DNA from: a virus
Length of the DNA stretch: 64,000 nt
Reading direction: 5' to 3' (one strand)
IMG/VR virus record: IMGVR_UViG_3300009149_000012
Location: 84,882-148,881 of that record
The notes beneath the pieces are model-generated. The model searched no databases. It was not told the origin of the DNA and saw nothing but the letters and a program-made list of their open reading frames with translations. The first letter of the stretch is position 1. Every line of letters begins with the position of its first letter. Positions 17,426 to 26,190 of this stretch are shown here, one piece after another. The translations under genes were made by a program, and so were the position numbers.

Positions 17426-18157
17426 TCACAGGTTGTCGAGAATCTGGTCGTACTCGTCGTCCGTCATGGCGTCCGCAATCAGATCCTCTTCCGGCTCGTC
17501 GGCGGGGAGGCTCGACACTAGGGTCAGAACAGGCTTTTCCGGCACCTCAACGGGCACTTCAGGCGCGTTTTGCTCGGCCTCGTGCTCTTGGAACAAGCGA
17601 TCGATGTCATCGCCACTGAACCCGTCGTCGACCGCTTGCTTCGAAATCGGGAAGTTGTTCGATGTCATCGTCTCGCGCTCGTCCCCGAAGTAGGACTTGG
17701 TGTCCAACTCGTCACGAAGGAGACTCCGCTGAAGCCGGATTTCGCTCATCGTCGACTTCAACTCCCGGTGCACCATCCGCACAGCCTTATCGACGAAGTC
17801 TACGTTCTGGATTTCGGCCTTCAAAACGGAAATTCGCGCCAGGTTGTCTCGGAGCCGGACGTTGATCGACGCTTCACGGTCCTTGATGTTCGGTAGGTTC
17901 CGGATGACGACGTCGCCCTGCAAGATCTGATCGGCTTCGACGGAGAAAACGGTCTCTTCCCCTTGTAGACCCGTCGACAGGTTGTGCTTTTCCTCGTTCA
18001 ACTGTTGCAGAAGGCGAGCGACGTTGTTGAGGTAATTCCGGCACGTAGCGATCAACTCGTTGAGGTACCCAGCCCCGTGCCCCCCTGGGTTTTTTACCAA
18101 GGTGATCCGGTAGCCGTCGATCTCATCGTAGATCTCTTTGGCTCGCTTGGCATCCAT
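17426..18157 (-). CDS. Coiled-coil protein with SSB-like acidic C-terminus
   Basis: 243 residues from ATG at 18157. Residues about 25-60 and 85-145 are heptad-rich helices; after about 165 the chain is acidic and Pro-containing. The last residues (TDDEYDQILDNL) resemble the acidic end of the neighbouring SSB (DFDSILENV), suggesting both bind the same partner surface. Function unknown; a loader or mediator of SSB/RecA filaments is one possibility. Confidence 0.65.
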   Translation of the reverse strand: MDAKRAKEIYDEIDGYRITLVKNPGGHGAGYLNELIATCRNYLNNVARLLQQLNEEKHNLSTGLQGEETVFSVEADQILQGDVVIRNLPNIKDREASINVRLRDNLARISVLKAEIQNVDFVDKAVRMVHRELKSTMSEIRLQRSLLRDELDTKSYFGDERETMTSNNFPISKQAVDDGFSGDDIDRLFQEHEAEQNAPEVPVEVPEKPVLTLVSSLPADEPEEDLIADAMTDDEYDQILDNL

Positions 18158-18160
18158 AGG

Positions 18161-18577
18161 TCAGTCCTCACCCAACAGCTTCAACAGACGGTTGTCGTAG
18201 ACTCGAAGGATACCACCCAACTCGTTGCGAGCCGAGTTGGTCGCCAGGAACCCCCGTGCCACGGCATCCATGTAGCACATCGAAACGACCTGCTTGGACA
18301 TGAGCGCATGCACGATGTTGGACTCATCCCTCGTGAAGTTGGCCGGGGGAGCGTCCTCGTGGAGTTGCTGCACTTCGGCGCCATGACCCCGGCTACTGGT
18401 CAGGCTAATGAACGCCGACTTCTTTCGACCGGAGCGGTCACGGTCCTCGATCGAGAAGCTAACCGTGATCTTGTCCGTAGCGATCTCGGATTGAAGCTTG
18501 TCGAGTCGCGCTCGTTGCGCCTTGGTCAGAGACTCCAAAGGCTTCTGGGGCGACTCAGTCTGGGGCTTGTTGGGCAT
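18161..18577 (-). CDS. Hypothetical protein
   Basis: 138 residues from ATG at 18577 with an AGGAG site. A Pro/Lys/Gln-rich N-terminus leads to a beta-rich domain (DKITVSFSIEDRDRSGRKKS) and a helical end. It stops 3 bases before the next ATG, so is co-translated with the coiled-coil protein. GGTGTA lies 21 bases upstream of its start (18599-18604). No family recognised. Confidence 0.6.
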   Translation of the reverse strand: MPNKPQTESPQKPLESLTKAQRARLDKLQSEIATDKITVSFSIEDRDRSGRKKSAFISLTSSRGHGAEVQQLHEDAPPANFTRDESNIVHALMSKQVVSMCYMDAVARGFLATNSARNELGGILRVYDNRLLKLLGED

Positions 18578-18597
18578 GTAAATCTCCTGCCCAGTAT

Positions 18598-20748
18598 CTA
18601 CACCGAATCGCAGACAATCGACGGTACTTCAGACGGGGTTGATGCAGAAAACTGTGCGGAAACACGAGACCCAAATACGGTGTTCCGATGCTGCACCCGG
18701 TCATTGTCAATCGCCCGGCTGATCGCCCGTCCCTCACCCAAGAGCCAGACCTTCTCACGAGCCCGAGTCAGCGCCGTATAGAACAGGTTTCGTTGGAGCA
18801 TCTGCCCTTGACCATTGAAGATCGGCAGGATGATCGTGTCGAACTCGGAGCCCTGGCACTTGTGGACCGTGATCGCGTAGGCAAGCCGCAAGATGTTCCA
18901 AACGCCGGCTTTGGAGAACACCACCTCTTGCTCTGGGGTGTTGCCCTCAGCATGAATCCGCATATGCAAGCCGTAGCGGGTGATGGCGACCAACTTGCCC
19001 ACGTCCCCATTGTACACGCCAAGGTTGTAGTCGTTTCGGATCACCATGAGGCGGTCGCCGACCCGGACTTGAAGGGGGCCAAACTTACCCTCCGTCTGAC
19101 CACGCGCCGGGTTGAGCCGCTCTCGAAGCGCCTCGTTGAGCCGATCCACCCCGGCGACACCCTTGTACATGGGGCTTAGCACCTGGAAATTCTCGTCTCG
19201 CTCTTTGAGCTTGGCGCAGATCTCGACCACCAGCCGAACAGCGTCCTCTTGAGACGCCATCGAAACGAATTGAAACTCGGATTTCTTGGGGTACTTCAGG
19301 GGAATCATGTGCCCACCGTGAATTCGGTGAGCATTGACCACGATCTCTCCCTTGTCGTCTTGCCGGAAGATGCGGGTGAGCCGAACGTGCTCCACCTCTG
19401 GGCAGCTTAGAAGCTCTCGCAGGACATTTCCAGGACCCACGGACGGTAGCTGTGCATCGTCACCAACGAATACGACCCGGGTACCAGGCTTGAGCGCTGC
19501 CAGAAGCCGATACAGCAATTCTTGGTCGACCATGCTGACTTCGTCCACGATGACGACGTCGGCATCAATCGGCAGCCCCCCTCCATGCCCCCAATTGGAA
19601 CCATCGTACTTGAGCCCCCGATGAACCGTCATGGCAGGCTGGTCAACGATGCCGCCAAGACGCTTGGCAGCGATTCCGGTAGGGGCGAACAATCGAAGGG
19701 TCAGCCCGGCTCGTTGGAATACGTCTGCGAAGCACTTGACCAGCGTGGTCTTGCCGGTACCGGGGAGCCCCGTCAGGACCAAGACGTTGTGCTTGAGCAG
19801 TTTATCCACAGCAGAACGTTGAATCTCGTCCAACTGTATCTGGTTTGCCTTCTCGTACTGGGCAAGGAACGTTGGGACGTCCACGCTGAGCGAGACCTGG
19901 GTTCTAACGAGACGGCTGATCAGATCAGCAGATTCCTGTTCATACTCGTGAAGGGTCCGCAAGTAGACGCCAACGCCACGTTCCTGGACGATGAGGTGTC
20001 GCTGCGCCAGGGTCTCCAACCCCACATCCAGGTCATGATCCAGCACCTCACGGTCCTCGAACTTGAGGTTCCGCAAGACATGAGGAAGCTCCCACCGACC
20101 AATGTACAGATGCCCCCGGTGGGACTGCTCCCTGAGCGCCCACAGGATCAACCCACCGAACCGTCTTGGGTCATCCGCTGGTACCCCGACCACCTTGGCG
20201 ATCCGGTCGACCATGTCGAAGGACAACGATGGGACGGTCATCAACTGGTAGGGGTCCCGAGAAATGATCTCTGGTGCTTCCACTCCGAAGACAGCGAGGA
20301 TATCCCGGATCTCTCGACCTGAAACTTCGCAGGCTTGAAAGGTGCTCGCGAGGCGGCGGGTGACGTTGAGCCGCTCCCAAGCCAACAGGAACGCCGTCAA
20401 CTGGTCATAGGTGGCGTTGGGACCGGACATTGCCAGAATCTCGTCCGGCTTTTCGTCGATGGTCTGGTATGCGTCCGTACCGAAACGGCGGGAGATCCCG
20501 TAGGCCACGCCGGATGGCAGGATGCGATTCGAAAAGGCGTTCGTCAGGAAGACCTGAACGTCTTGATAGTCCTGTGCCCAGGGCTCCCAAGACTCGATCT
20601 TGACCTGACGCCCGTACTTGCGATGGTCGATCCACTCACCCGTGAGACGAAGCGGCATCTTTGGGACCGCCCGAGACAACCCCGGGAGGTACCCACACGC
20701 CTTGATCACACGATCGGGGGCACCGTCCGTGTCATAGACTTCGAACAC
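18598..20748 (-). CDS. RecD2-like superfamily 1B DNA helicase
   Basis: 716 residues if begun at GTG 20748, but the reading frame and RecD2 homology continue upstream to about 20805 (an OB-like stretch YVAGRIQKVIHDADGFYVL) with no ATG, GTG or TTG, so the real start is probably non-standard. Clear motifs: SxLPGLSRAV, LTGEWIDHRKYGRQVKIES, Walker A LTGLPGTGKTTL (about 340), VIVDEVSMVD, GDDAQLPSVGPG, RIFRQ, and the C-terminal VHKCQGSEFD and YTALTRAREKV. RecD2 unwinds 5'-3'. The role is likely in replication restart or recombination with RecA and SSB. Confidence 0.88.
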   Translation of the reverse strand: MFEVYDTDGAPDRVIKACGYLPGLSRAVPKMPLRLTGEWIDHRKYGRQVKIESWEPWAQDYQDVQVFLTNAFSNRILPSGVAYGISRRFGTDAYQTIDEKPDEILAMSGPNATYDQLTAFLLAWERLNVTRRLASTFQACEVSGREIRDILAVFGVEAPEIISRDPYQLMTVPSLSFDMVDRIAKVVGVPADDPRRFGGLILWALREQSHRGHLYIGRWELPHVLRNLKFEDREVLDHDLDVGLETLAQRHLIVQERGVGVYLRTLHEYEQESADLISRLVRTQVSLSVDVPTFLAQYEKANQIQLDEIQRSAVDKLLKHNVLVLTGLPGTGKTTLVKCFADVFQRAGLTLRLFAPTGIAAKRLGGIVDQPAMTVHRGLKYDGSNWGHGGGLPIDADVVIVDEVSMVDQELLYRLLAALKPGTRVVFVGDDAQLPSVGPGNVLRELLSCPEVEHVRLTRIFRQDDKGEIVVNAHRIHGGHMIPLKYPKKSEFQFVSMASQEDAVRLVVEICAKLKERDENFQVLSPMYKGVAGVDRLNEALRERLNPARGQTEGKFGPLQVRVGDRLMVIRNDYNLGVYNGDVGKLVAITRYGLHMRIHAEGNTPEQEVVFSKAGVWNILRLAYAITVHKCQGSEFDTIILPIFNGQGQMLQRNLFYTALTRAREKVWLLGEGRAISRAIDNDRVQHRNTVFGSRVSAQFSASTPSEVPSIVCDSV

Positions 20749-20810
20749 CAGGACGTAAAAACCGTCGGCGTCGTGGATGACTTTTTGAATCCGTCCGGCA
20801 ACATATATGG

Positions 20811-22658
20811 TTACTTGCCGAGTATCTCCAACAAATGATCCTCAGAGATGCATTCAGTGCCGTTCTTCCGGGCAGCCTTGGCTTTCGCCGTCGTGGAGTT
20901 GGGGTCTGCCAGAACCAAGTAGGTGACCCCCTTCGAAACGCTTTTCTTCACCAGTGCTCCCGCTGCTTCCGCCATGGCTGCTAGCTCTGCTCTCTTATAG
21001 CGCGTTTTCCCCGTAATACACAAGGATTTCCCGCTCAAGACCCCTTTTGCCTGGGTCTTGATCTTGACCCCGGTGTCCAGGATGGCTTGAATGATCAAGG
21101 TATTGGTCCTGAACCACAAGGACAGGGTCATCGCCTTCGTGGGGCCAATTGTCGGGATGGCTTCGAATTCCGAAATCGTCCGGGTTTGGATCTTCTCGAC
21201 CGTGTCGTAACCCGCTTGGATGATCGGCTGGAAGGTCGACGCACCACAGAGCGGAATAGAGAGCCCACCAAGGAACTTGTCCAGGGGGATAGGGTTGACC
21301 TTCCAAAGCTCCATGTGCGCAATCTCGGCCGAGCGAGGCCCCATACCCGGGAGGTTGTTGATGTCGGACAGATCGAGCTTGTACAGATCCGGAACCGACT
21401 TGACGAGCCCCTTCGTGACGAGAAGCTCGATCAAAGACTCGCCCCACTCCATGATTCCCTGGACCGAAATCCATCGCAGAAGCCGGCCTTGAACCTGAGC
21501 CGGGCACCCATACGTGTTGGGGCAGATGAGATATTCACCGTCGATGTCCAAGGGATGGTCACACTCAGGACAGCGGGTGGGGGGCTTGATCACCTCAGCA
21601 ACGTGCTGGACGACTTCCTCAACCCGGGGAATCACGTCGTTGGCCCGAACCACGAGGATGGTAGCCCCCTCATGATAGCCGATCTCGTTGACGTAGGCGT
21701 AGTTGTAGAGGCTCGCGTACGTCACCGTGGCACCTAGAAGGTCGACCGGCTCGAAGACCGCCACGGGGGTAATGCGGCCGGTACCGCCCACCTGGTTCTC
21801 GATTCCCTTGGCGATGGTCACCTTGCCCGGCGAGGCGAACTTGAACGCCCGAGCCCCCTTAGGCCGTCCGTCATGCTCACCCATCTCAAGCCGGGTTTCC
21901 ATATCGTTGACAACCACGACCATTCCGTCGATATCGTAATCGAGAGCATCCCGGTCGTGATTCTGCACAAGGTGCTTGGGCTCGGTCGTGACGGTCCACC
22001 AGGGCGTCTCGAAGCCGTGTTCGTCAAGCCAACGAAACTGTTCGTGCTCCTCCTCGCAATCGACGGTGGGCACCTGGTAGCAGATGACGGTCAGGTGTTC
22101 ACAACGGGTACCGTCGAAGCGCTTGGCCGTCCCAGCCGCCGCATTCCGGGTGTTTTTCTTGTCTTGGAAGTGCTTGGCGAAGTCACTCTTGCGAAGGATG
22201 ATCTCGCCCCTGACTTCGGCGTCGACGTCGAGCGAAACCGGGAGACCCTTCATCTTCAGGACGTTGGGGGTGATGTCCTCACCCACCTCCCCGTCTCCAC
22301 GGGTGACCGCTTGCACGAGGGTGCCGCCTTCATACTTCAGGCTGATACTGATTCCGTCAAGCTTTTCGCTCACGCAGTAGGAGTCGACCCCTGTGGTTTT
22401 GGCCCACGTGTCGAACTCCTCATCGGTCTTAACCTTTTCGAGCGACCCCATGGGGATCGTATGGTTAACCTTGGGCCATGCGCTCGAAGGGGTGTGACCA
22501 ACGGTTTTGAGAACCGGGTTGTCAGGGTCCCGCTCTTTGATCTCGTCCTTGACCGCATCGTAGGCGTCGTCGGACAGGTCGGGCTCATCGCCGTCGTGGT
22601 ATTGCTTGTCGGCCTTACCAACTTCGTCCATCAACTCGAAGATCGATCGTTGAGTCAT
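20811..22658 (-). CDS. ligA: NAD-dependent DNA ligase
   Basis: 615 residues from ATG at 22658. Adenylation-domain motifs include SEKLDGIS (catalytic Lys), RGDGEVGEDIT, VRGEIIL and IDGMVVVVND. Then come an OB fold (GGTGRITPVAVFEPV), a four-Cys zinc finger (CPECDHPLD...CPN...GCP), HhH repeats and a C-terminal BRCT domain (about 535-615, KSLCITGKTRYKRAELA). The Ia domain is present (YHDGDEPDLSDDAYD). It is slightly shorter than E. coli LigA (671). Most phages carry ATP-dependent ligases; a full LigA with BRCT is notable. It seals nicks left after FEN processing. Confidence 0.95.
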   Translation of the reverse strand: MTQRSIFELMDEVGKADKQYHDGDEPDLSDDAYDAVKDEIKERDPDNPVLKTVGHTPSSAWPKVNHTIPMGSLEKVKTDEEFDTWAKTTGVDSYCVSEKLDGISISLKYEGGTLVQAVTRGDGEVGEDITPNVLKMKGLPVSLDVDAEVRGEIILRKSDFAKHFQDKKNTRNAAAGTAKRFDGTRCEHLTVICYQVPTVDCEEEHEQFRWLDEHGFETPWWTVTTEPKHLVQNHDRDALDYDIDGMVVVVNDMETRLEMGEHDGRPKGARAFKFASPGKVTIAKGIENQVGGTGRITPVAVFEPVDLLGATVTYASLYNYAYVNEIGYHEGATILVVRANDVIPRVEEVVQHVAEVIKPPTRCPECDHPLDIDGEYLICPNTYGCPAQVQGRLLRWISVQGIMEWGESLIELLVTKGLVKSVPDLYKLDLSDINNLPGMGPRSAEIAHMELWKVNPIPLDKFLGGLSIPLCGASTFQPIIQAGYDTVEKIQTRTISEFEAIPTIGPTKAMTLSLWFRTNTLIIQAILDTGVKIKTQAKGVLSGKSLCITGKTRYKRAELAAMAEAAGALVKKSVSKGVTYLVLADPNSTTAKAKAARKNGTECISEDHLLEILGK

Positions 22659-22684
22659 ACCCTTGGTTTACACCAGGGAAGCGA

Positions 22685-23290
22685 TCATTTCTTCGGAATC
22701 AGAGCGTCCTCAACCGAAAGTTCGCCCTCTGCCACGAGCTTGGCAACACGCTCGACGGTTTCAAGAGAGGCGATGATGAGGCGAACCTCTTGCCCTTTGT
22801 ACTGCTTGAGCGTTTCCTGCACGTCGAACACCTTCACTTCGCCGCCCGGCACCTCGTACCGGATCACGAAGCGGTCCGACATCGGATCCTGTTCAACGAT
22901 TCCTTCAACCAGGTTCCCAAAGTCTTTCGGATCGATCATGGCTCTCCGGGGGCGGGGTTGGGTCGTGAAATCTGTCCACGAGCCTTCATGCTTGCAAGCC
23001 AGACATAGCACGAAGCTCAAATGGGGGGAATCCTGCTTGGGCCTCGTTCCGGCAGGAATGTCGTACCGACCAGAGAATACCACCCGGATGCTCCCGCACT
23101 TGGGGCAGCCATAGGGACGTGCCGCATCACAGGCGGCTTCTTCCTCAGCATCCCTTTGCTCTTCATAGCATTCGTAGCAGGCACCATCTTGCATTTCCTT
23201 CCCGGTCACGACCGGGCAATCGTCATAGCCGTACTTGCAGCCGTGGATGAGGCAACAGTGACTGGCACAGGAAGGATGCTTCTTGCTCAT
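22685..23290 (-). CDS. Cysteine-rich zinc-ribbon protein
   Basis: 201 residues from ATG at 23290, preceded by GAGAGG and the GGTGTAGA motif (23300-23305). The first 75 residues hold about twelve Cys (CASHCC, HGC, DDCP, CYECYEE, CDAA, GCPKCGS) and then CLACKH, so two or more zinc sites are likely. The C-terminal 80 residues are a separate helical/beta segment starting MIDPKDFGNLVEGI; internal initiation there is possible. Function unknown; lies between RNR and ligase. Confidence 0.65.
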   Translation of the reverse strand: MSKKHPSCASHCCLIHGCKYGYDDCPVVTGKEMQDGACYECYEEQRDAEEEAACDAARPYGCPKCGSIRVVFSGRYDIPAGTRPKQDSPHLSFVLCLACKHEGSWTDFTTQPRPRRAMIDPKDFGNLVEGIVEQDPMSDRFVIRYEVPGGEVKVFDVQETLKQYKGQEVRLIIASLETVERVAKLVAEGELSVEDALIPKK

Positions 23291-23340
23291 CCTCTCCTCT
23301 ACACCGGGGAGAGATCCAGATTGGTAATGTTGGGGAGACT

Positions 23341-26190
23341 CTAGCGAACGGGGCAGACGCCGCTCTTGCATTCTTCAGTTTCGAAGTCACCACCGTGAGC
23401 AAGTTGGTGCGTTCCATCAATTCCGGCTGTGATGGAATTGTAGGTGGCTTCGTCGATTTCTTCGTAGGGGGGCTGTTCGTAGCCATGAGCCTTCGAAAGG
23501 ACGCTCGTTGACTTGAGACGGGGCACGAACTCTTTGAACAAACCCGCCAACTGGTCACGCTCGCTGGCCTCAAATGAGATGGTCGACGACACGGCGTTGT
23601 CAGCCCAGAACTCTTGAACCTGTTGTTGGCGCTCGAACTGGTCACGCACAGTCTCGGTCACGACCATGTGCCGAGTGTGTCGAGCCTTCGAGGGGAAGCT
23701 GAACACGAGGGTGTTGCCGGTCTTGTCGTAGACGTCACGCTCGTAGGGGACGCCGGCTTCCATCAATGCGGGAACGAGCGGGTCGTTCTTGGCGTGACGG
23801 GTCCGACGAATGTAGAAGGGGGCGTAGGGAGCGTGAATGCCAGGACTTGAGCCGTTCAGGAGGCTGATTGTGCCTGAAGGTTTGACCGTCGTGGTTGTGA
23901 TCGGGGGACGAACGCCCATGGTCTCGGCGTATTGGTCGGCTTCGTTGCGGCATGTGTTGAACCAACTCGAAAGCTGGTCTGGGGTCCACTTGAAGTCGCA
24001 GATGCCGCCCAGGCCCACACCGATCCGGTTGTTGCGCTCGCCAACGGCTTGGCTCTTGGCGTCGGTCAGGGGGGTGAGGCGTTGACGCATCGTGTAGCGG
24101 GTGAGGAGACGGAACGCTGTCGCCGGATCCGTGCTGGCCTCGAACATGGCGGGGAACGCTTCGGCGAGGTTGCAGGACTCACGATCGTGCAAGCTCTGCT
24201 CACCACACGGGTTGACTCCGGTCGCCCCTGGGTCTGTGCGCCACACGAGCGGCAGATTGAGAACGCCGGGCTCACCGTAGTCGACGACGTCGTTGGCAAG
24301 CCCTTCCCAATCGAAATTCGCAATCTGATCCCAAGACCGGAAGACGATCGAGTTGTTGCTTGTGTGCCGGTGGGTCTTGACCGCCTCATAATCTTTCTTG
24401 GCGTTGCGGAAGTCGTGATCCTCAGCATCCCCAAGAACGATAAGAGCCGAGCGACGGACATTGCCCGCCTTGATGCACAGGCCAATGTGGTTGGTGATGT
24501 CGAGGGCCTCAACGCTGCGTAGCTTGCGTCCGGCTGCTCCACGGATGATTTCCCATGCGGCACGCATAAGCTGCACCAGGGGGCCGGGACCGGCTGCGAT
24601 GCCCCCAAATGTACGGATGGGAGCCCCTCGCTCACGCACCTCTGAGACGTCGATGATCTGATCACGGTTTTCGAACGCCGCTTGCATGGTCAGGCGAATG
24701 GCCTCGACCCAACCGCTGCGTGAATCATCAACCCGGTAAATAGGCGTCTGGCCGTTGAGGAAGCTGCGGTCTTGGGGCTTAACTTCGTCGATGTTCGGAT
24801 GTGAGTTGCCACACCAAACAGCAAAACGAGCTTCGCCATTCTTCACGACTGGGAAGTCGTTAATCCCAGCGAGACCGACACCAACGCCGCCGCCGAGCAT
24901 CAACTGATTGGCAACCCAGCACCAGTCATCGATCTCGTGAAGTGTGGTGTACCAACAATTTCCTGTGACGACGCCGCCCTCCAGCGTGAACGAACCCGTT
25001 TCAGGTTCCGTAACGCAGAAGGTTTCTTCTTCCCGTCCCTCATCCACCATTTCACGAACCGTGTATTCCACTGGCTCATTTCGAAGGGTCAAGATCTCCA
25101 AGCGAGAAGAGCGGGGGCCAAAGTTGGTTTCCATGCTGGGATCCAAGGATCGACCCGTCACGCAGTAGCCCAAGAACGGAGCACGCTCGACTGCCCAATC
25201 AAGAGCAGAGGCATTCTGCGAAGCCAATCGGTTGCCGCCACGCCCGTCAGAACGAATTGAACCATCCGCCGCCAACCAGCCTGCCAAGAAGCCAGCTTGA
25301 TATGATGATGGAGTGCCGTCGCCTGGAAGTTCTTTCCAATTCCGATCCGAACGGAAGAACAAAACAGGGTCGCCGTTGCAGGAAGGGGGTGTGCAAGTGT
25401 TCGTGTGCTGAATGACGCTTTCAAGGCGAGCTTGATGTTGGCGATCTTTCTCAGCACACAAGCGAATCTTGAACACCCCGGGCTTAAGGGTCTCACGCGA
25501 GCCGTCACCGAAAACGATGCCATGAGCAAAACCCTCTTCAAAGAGTTCCTTGTCATGCTCGGACGTCAGAAATGACTCGACTGGCGTAGGCGACACCAGG
25601 ATTCGGTCGCCAACCTTGAGATCTGTCACCTCACCCCGATTGGAAGTGAACCAACGGTGATTGGCCGTGGCTGAAAACTCAAAGGCAAAGTTCGTGCGAC
25701 CTGGAGGCTTCATCCGATAGCGAAGCAACTTCTGCACGCCGAACGATTTGACTTCCGCTGGACGCCATTGGCCGTCCTTTGCCAAAACCTCAACCGTTTG
25801 ACCAACCGCTTCCTCGAACGTCGTCAGAACGCCATTTGCCCAGAACCGGGTTTCCTTGGCGAAGCAATTGTACCTTGCGTCCGCTGGGATGCCTTCGATG
25901 CCGCCGACCCAGAGGCTTCGACCAGGGGGCAAAAGCTGGCCGGTCCAAAACAGGTGGAAGAGCATTTGCGCTTCCCGGCGCTCGACGTGTCGCTGAGCCA
26001 AATTGATGTTGGACTCGACCACCCGTTGGATGGTCGATGACCACACCTCCCCCTCACGGCAATACTTCGTGAGGTAGGTCGATCGAGAGAGAAGAGACTC
26101 GAATGGGTCACCCTTTTCAAAGTAGGGAGCCAAAAAAAGTCGCTGGAAGCGAAAACGCTCCATTTCCGTAGCCTGGTGAGTAATCAGCAT
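23341..26190 (-). CDS. nrdJ: Class II (adenosylcobalamin-dependent) ribonucleotide reductase, intein-containing
   Basis: 949 residues from ATG at 26190, which overlaps the delta gene stop. After intein removal (residues 109-411) the enzyme is about 646 residues. It resembles monomeric B12-dependent reductases: LPPGRSLW, the first active-site Cys in NCWYTTL, NPCGEQSLHDRESCNL with the thiyl-radical Cys and Glu, VKPSGTISLL, and the C-terminal redox pair CKSGVCPVR. It makes deoxynucleotides and works with or without oxygen if the host supplies cobalamin. It matches the nucleotide-supply role of the dCTP deaminase-like gene at 61.6-62.2 kb. Confidence 0.9.
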   Translation of the reverse strand: MLITHQATEMERFRFQRLFLAPYFEKGDPFESLLSRSTYLTKYCREGEVWSSTIQRVVESNINLAQRHVERREAQMLFHLFWTGQLLPPGRSLWVGGIEGIPADARYNCFAKETRFWANGVLTTFEEAVGQTVEVLAKDGQWRPAEVKSFGVQKLLRYRMKPPGRTNFAFEFSATANHRWFTSNRGEVTDLKVGDRILVSPTPVESFLTSEHDKELFEEGFAHGIVFGDGSRETLKPGVFKIRLCAEKDRQHQARLESVIQHTNTCTPPSCNGDPVLFFRSDRNWKELPGDGTPSSYQAGFLAGWLAADGSIRSDGRGGNRLASQNASALDWAVERAPFLGYCVTGRSLDPSMETNFGPRSSRLEILTLRNEPVEYTVREMVDEGREEETFCVTEPETGSFTLEGGVVTGNCWYTTLHEIDDWCWVANQLMLGGGVGVGLAGINDFPVVKNGEARFAVWCGNSHPNIDEVKPQDRSFLNGQTPIYRVDDSRSGWVEAIRLTMQAAFENRDQIIDVSEVRERGAPIRTFGGIAAGPGPLVQLMRAAWEIIRGAAGRKLRSVEALDITNHIGLCIKAGNVRRSALIVLGDAEDHDFRNAKKDYEAVKTHRHTSNNSIVFRSWDQIANFDWEGLANDVVDYGEPGVLNLPLVWRTDPGATGVNPCGEQSLHDRESCNLAEAFPAMFEASTDPATAFRLLTRYTMRQRLTPLTDAKSQAVGERNNRIGVGLGGICDFKWTPDQLSSWFNTCRNEADQYAETMGVRPPITTTTVKPSGTISLLNGSSPGIHAPYAPFYIRRTRHAKNDPLVPALMEAGVPYERDVYDKTGNTLVFSFPSKARHTRHMVVTETVRDQFERQQQVQEFWADNAVSSTISFEASERDQLAGLFKEFVPRLKSTSVLSKAHGYEQPPYEEIDEATYNSITAGIDGTHQLAHGGDFETEECKSGVCPVR
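24958..25866 (-). mobile_element. Intein with LAGLIDADG homing endonuclease in the RNR gene
   Basis: 303 residues in frame inside the reductase. The N-terminal splice residue is Cys (CFAKETRFW), a block-B motif TANHRW follows at about residue 68, and the C-terminal block ends FTLEGGVVTGN before the +1 Cys. The usual penultimate His is Gly here. Two LAGLIDADG-type helices are present: GFAHGIVFGDGS and GFLAGWLAADGS. The +1 Cys is the reductase's own active-site Cys, so splicing is needed for activity. Both the intein and its endonuclease look intact. Confidence 0.9.
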
